Assembly: GCA_947054185.1 (NCBI GenBank)
Contig: CAMRVW010000034.1
Coordinates: 1-15,676, forward strand
DNA: 15,676 nucleotides
Source: an uncultured Rikenellaceae bacterium
Lineage (GTDB): Bacteria; Bacteroidota; Bacteroidia; Bacteroidales; Rikenellaceae
Direction: 5' to 3'
Of the stretch, positions 5,794 to 13,919 are shown piece after piece; positions within the stretch are counted from its first letter, which is position 1, and every line of letters starts with the position of its first letter. A model generated the notes under the pieces. It had not been told where the DNA came from. It did no database searches and saw only the letters and a program-made list of their open reading frames with translations. A program made the position numbers and the translations under genes.

Positions 5794-7314
5794 ATGAAAA
5801 AGATAAAAAGCGCATTGATTTCCGTCTTTTATAAAGACGGGTTGGGTGAGATTGTCGACATGCTTGCTGCTGCCGGCGTTGAGATATATTCGACCGGGGG
5901 TACCCTCTCTTTCATAGAGGAGATGGGACACAAGGCTCGCTCGGTGGAGTCGCTAACGGGTTATCCCTCCATATTGGGCGGGCGTGTCAAGACGCTTCAT
6001 CCCAAGGTGTTCGGCGGCATACTTGCCCGTCGTGACAACCCCGGCGACCTCGACCAGCTCGGGCAGTACGAGATACCCGAGATAGACCTTGTGATCGTCG
6101 ACCTCTATCCTTTCGAGGCCACGGTGGCATCGACCGACGACCATGCGCAGATAATAGAGAAGATAGACATAGGCGGCATATCGTTGATACGTGCGGCGGC
6201 AAAGAATTACAAGGATGTGGCCATAGTGGCCTCTCGCAACCAGTACGGCCTGCTTAAGGATATGCTGGCATCGGGTGGCATGGCTCTCTCGGAGGCCGAC
6301 CGTCGCAAGCTGGCCACCCTCGCATTTGCGGTCAGCTCGCATTACGACTCTGCCATATTCAACTATTTCAACCGTCAGGAAAACATACCCGCATTTCGTT
6401 ACAGCGCAGACGGCGGGGCACACCTGCGTTACGGCGAGAACCCGCATCAGAGCGCGTCGTTCTTCGGCGACATGTCCAAGACGTTCGAGCAGTTGTGGGG
6501 CAAGGAGATATCGTACAACAACATGCTCGACATAGATGCCTCGCTGGGTCTTATAGCCGAGTTTGACGACCCCACCTTTGTGGTCATAAAGCATAACAAC
6601 GCCTGCGGTGCGGCCACCCGTCCCACCATCAGTCAGGCGTGGAGCGATGCCTTGGCGGGCGACCCCGTGTCGGCGTTCGGCGGCGTATTGGCATGCAACC
6701 GGGAGGTGGACGAGCAGACGGCCGAGCAGATAGACAAGATATTCTTCGAGGTGATATCGGCGCCGTCATATTCAGAGAGGGCGTTGGAGATACTCAAGTC
6801 AAAGAAAAACCGCATCATACTCAGGCTCACGGGTGAGGCTCTGCCGGGCGTTCAGTTCCGTTCTATGTTGAGCGGCGTGGCCGTGCAGGAGCGTGACACC
6901 AAGGTGGGCGGTGTGGACAGCGAGATGAAGACCGTGACAGAGACGGCCGTCGATCCCGAGCGTGTGGGTGATCTCATATTCGCAAACAAGATTGTCAAGC
7001 ACTCAAAGTCGAATGCCATTGTGTTGGCAAAGAACGGCATGTTGTTGGCCAGCGGCATAGGTCAGACATCGCGTGTGGATGCGCTCCGTCAGGCTATAGC
7101 CAAGGCTCACTCGTTCGATTTCGACCTGCGCGGTGCCGTGATGGCTTCAGATGCTTTCTTCCCCTTTGCCGACTGCGTGGAGATTGCCGACAAGGCGGGC
7201 ATAAAGGCAGTCATACAGCCCGGAGGCTCCATTCGCGACAACGACTCGATAGAATATTGCAACAAGGTGGGCATGGCCATGGTATTCACCGGCCTGAGGC
7301 ACTTCAAGCACTAA
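5794..7314 (+). CDS. purH: Bifunctional AICAR transformylase/IMP cyclohydrolase PurH
   Basis: Catalyses the last two steps of IMP synthesis: formylation of AICAR with 10-formyl-tetrahydrofolate, then ring closure. The 506-residue protein is full length. The MGS-like cyclohydrolase domain comes first, with STGGT (33-37) and GGRVKTLHPKVFGGIL (62-77); Phe replaces the His found in the E. coli KVHGGIL motif, a change I associate with Bacteroidetes. The transformylase domain shows LRYGENPHQ (211-219), KHNNACG (266-272) with the catalytic Lys-His pair, and QPGGSIRD (475-482) near the end AMVFTGLRHFKH. I chose ATG 5794; the frame is open further upstream but overlaps DUF3127. The order purH then mreB is common in Bacteroidales. 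Isoleucine is written very often as ATA. Confidence 0.96.
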   Translation: MKKIKSALISVFYKDGLGEIVDMLAAAGVEIYSTGGTLSFIEEMGHKARSVESLTGYPSILGGRVKTLHPKVFGGILARRDNPGDLDQLGQYEIPEIDLVIVDLYPFEATVASTDDHAQIIEKIDIGGISLIRAAAKNYKDVAIVASRNQYGLLKDMLASGGMALSEADRRKLATLAFAVSSHYDSAIFNYFNRQENIPAFRYSADGGAHLRYGENPHQSASFFGDMSKTFEQLWGKEISYNNMLDIDASLGLIAEFDDPTFVVIKHNNACGAATRPTISQAWSDALAGDPVSAFGGVLACNREVDEQTAEQIDKIFFEVISAPSYSERALEILKSKKNRIILRLTGEALPGVQFRSMLSGVAVQERDTKVGGVDSEMKTVTETAVDPERVGDLIFANKIVKHSKSNAIVLAKNGMLLASGIGQTSRVDALRQAIAKAHSFDFDLRGAVMASDAFFPFADCVEIADKAGIKAVIQPGGSIRDNDSIEYCNKVGMAMVFTGLRHFKH

Positions 7315-7759
7315 AACACCCGGGTGCTCGAGAAGGGGGTTGAGACAGGGGCTCCCCGGATGGGGTGAGACAATGGGTGGCTTTCCCGGGGGGGTGAGAC
7401 ATGGGGGCGGCTTCTCCGAAAGGGTGCGCGAGGGACTTTCCCGAGGGGTTAGACGGGGTGTGGGGCTTTATATAGGGGAGAGGGTGCCTTTCTCGTGTGA
7501 TGCATGGTGGTTCCCTCGGTCGTGGCATGGCTCTTTTTTGTGACGCGATGGAGAGAAAGGGGCGATGATGCTTCAGAGAGCCGTGACAAGAGGGAGTGTT
7601 AAAAATGTGGCGGGATTCGTGTGATGATACATGATGATAAAATAATTGAGGCGCCGATGCGTTATGAGATAAAGGCGTTGTGAGGTTGCCGGAATGGAAA
7701 GAATAAAAGTAAACAAATTATAGCAAAAGCGATAACCGAATAAACAGTAACGACAGAAA
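7315..7759 (+). other. 445-bp purH-mreB spacer
   Basis: No gene is supported. The left part is very G-rich and holds the degenerate repeats described at 7335-7468. The right part (about 7600-7759) is A/T-richer and is the natural place for an mreB promoter or leader, but I find no TAnnTTTG match with a proper -33 on the plus strand. There is no clear intrinsic terminator after purH either, so purH readthrough may contribute to mreB expression. Confidence 0.6.
7335..7468 (+). repeat. Degenerate tandem duplications, about 25-30 bp
   Basis: GGGTGAGACA-like starts recur at about 7337, 7363 and 7392, each followed by a G-rich stretch and a CCCCGG, TCCCGGG or TCTCCG core. Two more decayed units follow (GGGTGCGCGAGG near 7422, GGGTTAGACGGGG near 7446). 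Spacings between the recognisable GAGACA cores are 25 and 29 bp. Units differ too much for CRISPR repeats and contain no spacer structure. They look like slippage-born duplications now diverging. Confidence 0.5.
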
Positions 7760-8776
7760 ATGGGAATTCTCTCACTGACACAAGAGATTGCGATGGACTT
7801 GGGTACGGCCAACACGCTTATCATCTATAATGATAAGATTGTGGTGGACGAGCCGAGTATCGTTGCGGTGGATCAACACACCAACAAGCCCATCGCCATA
7901 GGCGAGCAGGCGCGTAAGATGCACGGCAAAACGCATCAGGACATACGTACGGTGCGCCCGTTGCGCGACGGGGTGATTGCCGATTTTACGGCAGCCGAGC
8001 AGATGATAAGGGGCATGATAAAGAAGATCAAGCCCAAGAGCATGTTCTCGCCGTCACTAAGAATGGTTATCTGCATACCGTCGGGTTCGACCAACGTGGA
8101 GATACGTGCGGTCAAAGATTCGGCAGAGCATGCCGGCGGACGCGACGTGTTTCTGATATACGAGCCTATGGCGGCCGCTCTTGGCATCGGCCTCGACGTG
8201 GAGGCGCCCGAGGGGCACATGGTGGTCGATATCGGAGGCGGTACATCGGAGATTGCGGTGATATCGTTGGGCGGTATCGTGTGCAACGAGAGCATAACGG
8301 TGGCCGGCGATGTCTTTACCGAAGATATTCAGACCTATATGCGTCAACAACATAACATCAAGATAGGCGATCGCACGGCCGAGGATATAAAAATAGCGGT
8401 CGGCTCGGCGGTATCCGAGCTCGACAATCCGCCCGAAGATTTCGAGGTGGTCGGCCACAGTATCATCGACTCGCGTCCCCACAAGGTGGCGGTCTCTTAT
8501 CAGGAGATAGCTTATGCGCTCGACAAGTCGCTGGTCAAGGTCGACGCCGCCATAATGAAGGTGCTTGAAAAGACTCCGCCCGAGCTTTACGGCGACATAG
8601 TGAAGAAAGGTATATGGCTTGCCGGTGGCGGGGCGCTCATTCGCGGTTTGGACAAGCGTCTGTCCGAGAAGACCAAGATACAGTTCCATGTTGCGGAAGA
8701 GCCTCTTAGTGCCGTGGCTCGCGGCACGGGCACCGCGCTTAAGAATATCGACAGATTCTCGTTCCTTATAAAATAG
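7760..8776 (+). CDS. mreB: Rod shape-determining actin homologue MreB
   Basis: Membrane-associated actin-like filament that positions and organises the lateral-wall synthesis machinery. The 338-residue protein has the expected length and the three nucleotide-binding elements: DLGTAN (13-18, phosphate 1), DIGGGT (157-162, phosphate 2) and LAGGGALIRG (287-296, adenosine). The short N terminus MGILSLTQEI is amphipathic, as expected for membrane contact. It is first in the row mreB-mreC-mreD-mrdA-rodA, 28 bp before mreC. No promoter could be assigned to its 445-bp upstream region. Confidence 0.97.
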   Translation: MGILSLTQEIAMDLGTANTLIIYNDKIVVDEPSIVAVDQHTNKPIAIGEQARKMHGKTHQDIRTVRPLRDGVIADFTAAEQMIRGMIKKIKPKSMFSPSLRMVICIPSGSTNVEIRAVKDSAEHAGGRDVFLIYEPMAAALGIGLDVEAPEGHMVVDIGGGTSEIAVISLGGIVCNESITVAGDVFTEDIQTYMRQQHNIKIGDRTAEDIKIAVGSAVSELDNPPEDFEVVGHSIIDSRPHKVAVSYQEIAYALDKSLVKVDAAIMKVLEKTPPELYGDIVKKGIWLAGGGALIRGLDKRLSEKTKIQFHVAEEPLSAVARGTGTALKNIDRFSFLIK

Positions 8777-8804
8777 CGGCGGGATAAAATAGCGATCGGT
8801 CGAT

Positions 8805-9698
8805 ATGAACCAATTTCTTCTCTTCCTGAGGAAGATATATTTTGTAATCATGTTCCTTTTGTTGGAGTTGCTGGCTTTCAGTTATTACTCCGGCAGTTCG
8901 GTTTATGCCAATGCCAAAGTTATTGCGGCCTCGACCTCGGTCATAGGCTTCCTTTACAAGACAATGGCACAGATCGAGGGCTATTTCTATCTCAAGACCG
9001 ACAACGAGGCTCTGTTGGCACGGGTTGTCGAGCTTGAGCGTGAGCTTGAAAGCTATCGTACTGCCGAGGCAATGCGCCAAAGAGACTCCATATATGGGAG
9101 CGTGATGTTGGAGGATGAGAAGTATTATTACATGAAGGCCCATGTGGTTGGCAACACGATAAACCGAAAGCGTAACTATCTGACCATAGACAAAGGCCGT
9201 CGTGACGGTGTGGTGCGTGACATGGCCATATTGAGCGACGGTTGTCTGGTCGGTTATGTGGTGGCGTGTTCAGACCGTTACTCGGTGGGTATGTCTTTCC
9301 TTAACACCAAGTTTGTCACCAGCGGCCAGTCGTCGCGTAAGAGTTATTACGGCTCGATACGTTGGCAGGGTGTCGATTACACCAAGGGGCGTCTTACCGA
9401 GGTGCCCAAGTATGCCGACATTGCCGTGGGCGACACCATAATGACCACACAATTCTCGTCGCGTTTCCCGTCGGGCATACCCATAGGGGTGGTGAGCAGT
9501 GCCGAGCTTATTAACGGTGTCAACTATGAGGCCGATGTCGATCTGCTGGTCGGCTTCGGACGCTTGTATAACGTCGAGCTGATAGGTTCTCGCGATGTGA
9601 CGGAGAAGCTCGCCCTCGAGCGGTCGGTCAACGGCTTCGGTGACAACATGACAGAGGGTGAGATTGTCGACTCGCCCGAATGGATGGCCGACGAGTAA
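8805..9698 (+). CDS. mreC: Rod shape-determining protein MreC
   Basis: Inner-membrane protein with a large periplasmic part that links MreB and MreD to PBP2 and activates the PBP2-RodA pair. Of 297 residues, about 8-28 form the single membrane anchor and about 62-92 a coiled coil rich in Leu and Glu (LLARVVELERELESY). The rest is the typical two-lobe beta domain, with blocks such as NYLTIDKGRRDGV and GDTIMTTQFSSRFPSGIPIG. The acidic C-terminal tail (about 270-297) goes beyond the beta domain. The gene follows mreB closely but is separated from mreD by an unusually long spacer. Confidence 0.95.
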   Translation: MNQFLLFLRKIYFVIMFLLLELLAFSYYSGSSVYANAKVIAASTSVIGFLYKTMAQIEGYFYLKTDNEALLARVVELERELESYRTAEAMRQRDSIYGSVMLEDEKYYYMKAHVVGNTINRKRNYLTIDKGRRDGVVRDMAILSDGCLVGYVVACSDRYSVGMSFLNTKFVTSGQSSRKSYYGSIRWQGVDYTKGRLTEVPKYADIAVGDTIMTTQFSSRFPSGIPIGVVSSAELINGVNYEADVDLLVGFGRLYNVELIGSRDVTEKLALERSVNGFGDNMTEGEIVDSPEWMADE

Positions 9699-10004
9699 AT
9701 CTCACGGGCCGGAGCAAGGGTGCCCGGGTTTGCAGGGAGCTGGAGCAATGGTTTGGAGGCCCGGGAGAGTGTCGTGGAGCCGAGGGCTTGGGATGTGCCG
9801 TGTGTGCCGTGGATTGGTTATAGAAGATGCAGGCCGGCCGGGTGGCCCGAAGAGGTGTCAGTGAGAATGTGGTTCAGGGTGTTTGCGATGCGGCGGGTGG
9901 CTGTTGCCGGGTCTGAGTCATTGTTGGTCGGGGCGTTCGCAGGCGGCGTATTCGTGGTATCTTTTCATCGTGATGGTGCATTAATGTTTATTTGAGTATT
10001 CGGG
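9699..10004 (+). other. 306-bp mreC-mreD spacer
   Basis: No gene is supported; two open frames here lack family resemblance and reflect G-rich composition. Near the left end GGAGCAA followed by GCCCGGG occurs twice (9711 and 9742, 31 bp apart). TATCTTTT at 9958-9965 resembles a -7 box but lacks the final G and has no good TTG 19-23 nt upstream, so an internal promoter for mreD is only a weak possibility. mreC and mreD usually abut or overlap, so this gap is noteworthy. Confidence 0.6.
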
Positions 10005-10520
10005 ATGTTAAGGCAGAGTGATTATATAATATTGTTTGTCGTTTCGGTGTTGTTGCAGTTGTTGGTATTCAATAACATACAGGTGAGCGGCTTGGTGAGC
10101 ATATATGTGTATATGCTTTTTATAATAGTGCTGCCGGTGTCTGTGCGTCCGTGGGCGTTGTTGCTTTTGGCGACATTACTGGGGGTGACTGTCGACTTCT
10201 TCAGCGGCACGGCGGGGCTCTCCACCATGTCAACTCTCTTTATGGCCTTTCTAAGACCATCTATCATACGTTTTACCTCGGTGGCAAACAACATCAATGT
10301 CGATTCGGCACCGGTGTCGGGACGTGTGGGCAATTATAAGTTCATACGTTATGCCTTGGCAATGGTGGCCGTTCATAATGCGGCCTATTTCATGCTTGAG
10401 GCGCTGTCTGTGGTGCATTGGCCGCTCACGTTGCTCAAGACGGTAATAGGTACAGTGCTGTCGGTGACGGTCATCTATTTTTGTCAGTTGCCGTTAGTGC
10501 GTCAAAAAGATCGTTTCTGA
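10005..10520 (+). CDS. mreD: Rod shape-determining protein MreD
   Basis: Small polytopic inner-membrane protein of the elongasome that binds MreC and helps balance its effect on PBP2. The 171 residues are mostly hydrophobic, with about five membrane segments: near 8-25, 28-46, 48-66, 114-132 and 138-160. A soluble loop with NNINVDSAPVSGR sits in the middle. Sequence conservation in MreD is low, so the call rests on size, topology and position between mreC and mrdA. It ends one base before the mrdA start codon, so the two are probably translationally coupled. Confidence 0.9.
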   Translation: MLRQSDYIILFVVSVLLQLLVFNNIQVSGLVSIYVYMLFIIVLPVSVRPWALLLLATLLGVTVDFFSGTAGLSTMSTLFMAFLRPSIIRFTSVANNINVDSAPVSGRVGNYKFIRYALAMVAVHNAAYFMLEALSVVHWPLTLLKTVIGTVLSVTVIYFCQLPLVRQKDRF

Positions 10521-10521
10521 T

Positions 10522-12327
10522 ATGGAGTTGTCACGGAGTCAGTCGTTGCGTATATTCATAGTTCTTGTCGCCCTGGTGATTGCCGGGCGGCTGTTCTATT
10601 TGCAGATAATAGATACCCGATATAAGGAGTATGCCAACAATAATGCACTGAGACCCATTGTGCTGAACCCTCCGCGTGGTGAGATATACGACCGCAACGG
10701 TCTGTTTTTGGCACAGAGCCGCGAGGCTTACGACCTTATGGTGATACCGCGCGACGTAAAGCCTTTCGACACTCTCGAGATGTGTCGCATAATAGGCGTC
10801 GACAAGGCCGAGCTGGTCGGGCAGCTCAAAAAGGTGGGGCGGTCGAGCCGCAGACCCACGGTGCTCTTCAAGCTTCTTGACAAAGAGGTCAAGATGAAAT
10901 TCGAGGAGTACACTTTCCCCGGTTTTTACACCCAATACCGCACCATTCGTTCATATCCGTTTCATACGGGCGGCAACATACTCGGTTATGTGGGCGAGGT
11001 GAACGACAACACCATAAAGAACGACAGTTATTACAAGCGTGGCGATTACATAGGCATGACGGGCATAGAGCGCGCCTATGAGGAGGTGTTGCGAGGGCGC
11101 AAGGGTGTGCGCATGGAGCTTGTGGATGTGCACGGCATGCCCAAGGGAGGTTATGCCGACGGCCTTTACGACACATTGGCCGTGCCCGGGGTGTCGATAA
11201 CCTCGACCATAGATGCCAAGTTGCAGTTGCTGGGCGAAGAGCTGATGGAGGGCAAGGTGGGTTCCATTGTGGCCATAGAGCCGAAGACGGGCGAGATATT
11301 GATGATGGTGAGCAGCCCCACGTACAACCCCGACGAGCTTATCGGGCGCGACCGTTCACGCAATTACCTCAAGCTGTTGCGTGAGCCGCGCCGGCCGTTG
11401 TATAACCGTGCCGTCATGGCCTCTTATCCTCCGGGGTCGACATTCAAGTTGTCGACAGGTCTTATAGGCTTGCAAGAGGGGGTGCTCGTGCCGTCGCAGA
11501 GGTATGTGTGCAACAGCGGTTATTATGTGGGGCGCGGTGTCAAGTGCCATTACCACGATTCGCCGCTCGATTTGCGTTACTCCATTCAGACCTCGTGCAA
11601 CACCTATTATTGTTACGTATTCCGTAACATTCTCGACAACAAGGCTTACGGCGATGTCAAGGTGGGTTTCGAGGTGTGGCGCGACTATCTGCTGTCTATG
11701 GGTTTCGGGCGTCGGCTCGACTCCGATTTCAGCGGTGAGCTGAAGGGTAATTTGCCGACAGTCGATTTTTACGACCGTGTATATAACGGCAAGTGGAACT
11801 CGCTGACCACCATATCGCTCTCCATAGGTCAGGGTGAGATGGGCGTGACGCCGTTGCAGTTGGCCAACTTCACTGCAACCATTGCCAACAGGGGTTATTA
11901 CAAGATTCCGCATATCATAAAGAGCATAGAGGGGGGACAGATAGATTCGCGTTTTTCGGTGCCCAATTACACCAATATAGACCCCAAACACTATCAGGTC
12001 ATTGCCGAGGGCATGTATCGTGCCGTCAACGTGGAGGGTACTGCCGTGGGGGCTGCCGTCAAGGGGCTCGATATATGCGGCAAGACGGGTACGGCCGAAA
12101 ACGGACGCGGACGCGACCACTCGACATTCGCTTGCTTTGCGCCGTATAATGATCCCAAGATAGCCATGTCGGTATATGTCGAGCACGGGGGATTCGGTGC
12201 GACGGTGGCAATGCCCATCGCATCGCTTTTGCTGGAGCAATACCTGACCGACACCATAACAAGGCCGGGGTTGGTCGAGTATGTCAAGCGCATGACCATC
12301 GAGTATCCTCAATATGATAACAAATAA
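10522..12327 (+). CDS. mrdA: Penicillin-binding protein 2 (elongation transpeptidase)
   Basis: Class B PBP that crosslinks new peptidoglycan during lateral-wall growth, working with RodA. The 601-residue protein has one N-terminal membrane segment (about 9-26), then the pedestal domain with RPIVLNPPRGEIYDRNG (44-60), and the transpeptidase domain with all three motifs: STFK (Ser306 nucleophile, Lys309), SCN (358-360) and KTGT (521-524). It is full length, so it should be active and a beta-lactam target. It starts one base after mreD and lies 20 bp before rodA, as in many Bacteroidetes elongasome operons. Confidence 0.96.
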   Translation: MELSRSQSLRIFIVLVALVIAGRLFYLQIIDTRYKEYANNNALRPIVLNPPRGEIYDRNGLFLAQSREAYDLMVIPRDVKPFDTLEMCRIIGVDKAELVGQLKKVGRSSRRPTVLFKLLDKEVKMKFEEYTFPGFYTQYRTIRSYPFHTGGNILGYVGEVNDNTIKNDSYYKRGDYIGMTGIERAYEEVLRGRKGVRMELVDVHGMPKGGYADGLYDTLAVPGVSITSTIDAKLQLLGEELMEGKVGSIVAIEPKTGEILMMVSSPTYNPDELIGRDRSRNYLKLLREPRRPLYNRAVMASYPPGSTFKLSTGLIGLQEGVLVPSQRYVCNSGYYVGRGVKCHYHDSPLDLRYSIQTSCNTYYCYVFRNILDNKAYGDVKVGFEVWRDYLLSMGFGRRLDSDFSGELKGNLPTVDFYDRVYNGKWNSLTTISLSIGQGEMGVTPLQLANFTATIANRGYYKIPHIIKSIEGGQIDSRFSVPNYTNIDPKHYQVIAEGMYRAVNVEGTAVGAAVKGLDICGKTGTAENGRGRDHSTFACFAPYNDPKIAMSVYVEHGGFGATVAMPIASLLLEQYLTDTITRPGLVEYVKRMTIEYPQYDNK

Positions 12328-12347
12328 CGTGTAAACAGAAGCGTGGT

Positions 12348-13799
12348 ATGTTGAGTGACAGCGGTTATTACAGCAGGAAGGAGGGGGCGATATTCGCAGG
12401 TGTCGACTGGCCCTCGGTGTTGATATATATGGTCATGGTGTCGTTGGGCATCATGAGCATATATGCCTCGGTTTACAACGACAGCAACAGGGCCATTTTC
12501 GACATGGCGCAGAAGTCGGGTTCGCAACTTATGTGGACCGGTATAAGCGTTGTGCTCGGGGTGGTGATATTGTTGGTCGACTCCAAGTATTATCATTATA
12601 TAGCCTATCAGGCTTATGCCGCCTCCATATTGTTGCTTTTGTCGACATTTGTGTTCGGACGTACTGTAAACGGCGCCCACTCGTGGATATCGTTGGGTCC
12701 GTTCAGTGTGCAACCCGTGGAGTTTGCAAAGCTGACCACGGCGCTGGCCTTGGGTAAATATATGGGGGGATACGGTTTCAATATCTCTCGCATGAAGAGT
12801 CTCTCGCGGGTGGGTATGATTGTGGGTTTGCCTGCGCTGATAGTGTGTGCGCAGAACGACACCGGCTCGGCGATGGTCTTTTCGTCGTTTTTGTTCATGC
12901 TGTATCGCGAGGGTTTTACGGGATGGGTCTATATGGTTTTGGGGATGATCGTCTTTTTGTCGGTATCTTCGTTTTTTGTCGAGCCGACAGCCCTGTATGT
13001 GTTGATATTCCTGATTGTCGTGGCCATAGAGATGCGTGACAACGGCATGATGAAACAGAAGATAGTATATGTCGCCTCGGTGTTGATGGCGATGTTGCTG
13101 ATATTTTTCGGCGGCATGGTCTTGCGACACGAGATATCTATGATGCGCGCTTTCATATTGGCCCTGGCGGTGACTTTGCCTATGGTTGCGGTGTATGCCG
13201 TAAGGTATAAGTTGCGTAATGTGGTGGTGTTTGTGGTGTTTTTCATCTGCTCGCTGCTTTTTGTCACATCGGTCGATTATGTGTTCGACAATGTGTTGAG
13301 GCCGCACCAGCAACATCGCATCCTCGACCTGCTCGGGCTTGAAAACGATGTCAAGGGTGCCGGTTACAATGTCAACCAGTCGAAGATAGCCATAGGGTCT
13401 GGCGGGCTGTTGGGGAAGGGATTCCTGCAGGGTACGCAGACCAAGTTCGATTTCGTGCCCGAACAGAGCACCGACTTCATATTCTCGACCGTGGGCGAAG
13501 AGTGGGGTTTTATAGGGAGCATAACGGTGCTGGCGTTGTTCGTGGCGCTGATATTTCGTGTCATGAGGATGGGCGACAGACAGAGAGACACCTTCGGCAG
13601 GGTATATTGTTACGGTGTGGCGGGAGTCTTCTTCTTCCATTTCTTTGTCAATTTGGGCATGACGATAGGGCTTATACCGGTGATAGGCATACCGTTGCCG
13701 TTTTTCAGTTACGGCGGCTCGTCATTGTTGGCATTCTCGGTGATGTTGTTTATTGCCATACGGCTGAACTGCAACGCGCAGTATCAGAGCTGGCAGTGA
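12348..13799 (+). CDS. rodA: SEDS peptidoglycan glycosyltransferase RodA
   Basis: Polymerises lipid II into glycan strands in the elongasome, paired with PBP2. The 483-residue polytopic protein carries the SEDS landmarks: GAHSWISLGPFSVQPVEFAK, GSGGLLGKGFLQGTQ, the extracellular PEQSTDF motif (about 371-377) with the conserved acidic residue needed for catalysis, and GIPLPFFSYGGSS (about 447-459). It is longer than the roughly 370-400 residues of proteobacterial and Bacillus RodA. The surplus is an extra hydrophobic stretch in the middle (about 195-305), between the QNDTGSAMVF block and the large extracellular loop; this appears usual in Bacteroidetes. It follows mrdA by 20 bp. Confidence 0.95.
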   Translation: MLSDSGYYSRKEGAIFAGVDWPSVLIYMVMVSLGIMSIYASVYNDSNRAIFDMAQKSGSQLMWTGISVVLGVVILLVDSKYYHYIAYQAYAASILLLLSTFVFGRTVNGAHSWISLGPFSVQPVEFAKLTTALALGKYMGGYGFNISRMKSLSRVGMIVGLPALIVCAQNDTGSAMVFSSFLFMLYREGFTGWVYMVLGMIVFLSVSSFFVEPTALYVLIFLIVVAIEMRDNGMMKQKIVYVASVLMAMLLIFFGGMVLRHEISMMRAFILALAVTLPMVAVYAVRYKLRNVVVFVVFFICSLLFVTSVDYVFDNVLRPHQQHRILDLLGLENDVKGAGYNVNQSKIAIGSGGLLGKGFLQGTQTKFDFVPEQSTDFIFSTVGEEWGFIGSITVLALFVALIFRVMRMGDRQRDTFGRVYCYGVAGVFFFHFFVNLGMTIGLIPVIGIPLPFFSYGGSSLLAFSVMLFIAIRLNCNAQYQSWQ

Positions 13800-13919
13800 C
13801 CCGTGGATGTCGGGGAGCGGGTTGCATATTGTGACGGTGGTTTGGCGGGGCCGGTTTGCAATGGGCTGTGCGGGGAGACCGTGGGGCCGGTTTGCGGGGA
13901 TGTTTTGATAAGGAAAAGT
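13800..13919 (+). repeat. rodA to M23 spacer with 36-bp-period duplication
   Basis: The 13-mer GGGGCCGGTTTGC occurs at 13847-13859 and again at 13883-13895, and the bases between are G-rich. No promoter match or intrinsic terminator is visible. An AAGGA stretch just before 13920 may serve as a ribosome binding site for the next gene, unusual among the SD-poor starts here. Confidence 0.55.

Noticed and set aside
7335..7468. CRISPR array in the purH-mreB spacer
   Set aside because: Units vary in length and sequence, there are no constant repeats with unique spacers, and no cas genes are near.
7304..7528. Minus-strand Pro-rich open frame after purH
   Set aside because: It is the complement of the G-rich degenerate repeats; the repeated peptide pattern follows from the DNA repeats.
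9720..9995. 91-residue open frame in the mreC-mreD spacer
   Set aside because: No family resemblance, Trp/Gly/Arg-rich composition typical of noncoding G-rich DNA, and no supporting start signal.
13803..13919. N-terminal extension of the M23 protein
   Set aside because: It would bury the signal peptide; ATG 13920 has an SD-like AAGGA and starts a proper signal sequence.
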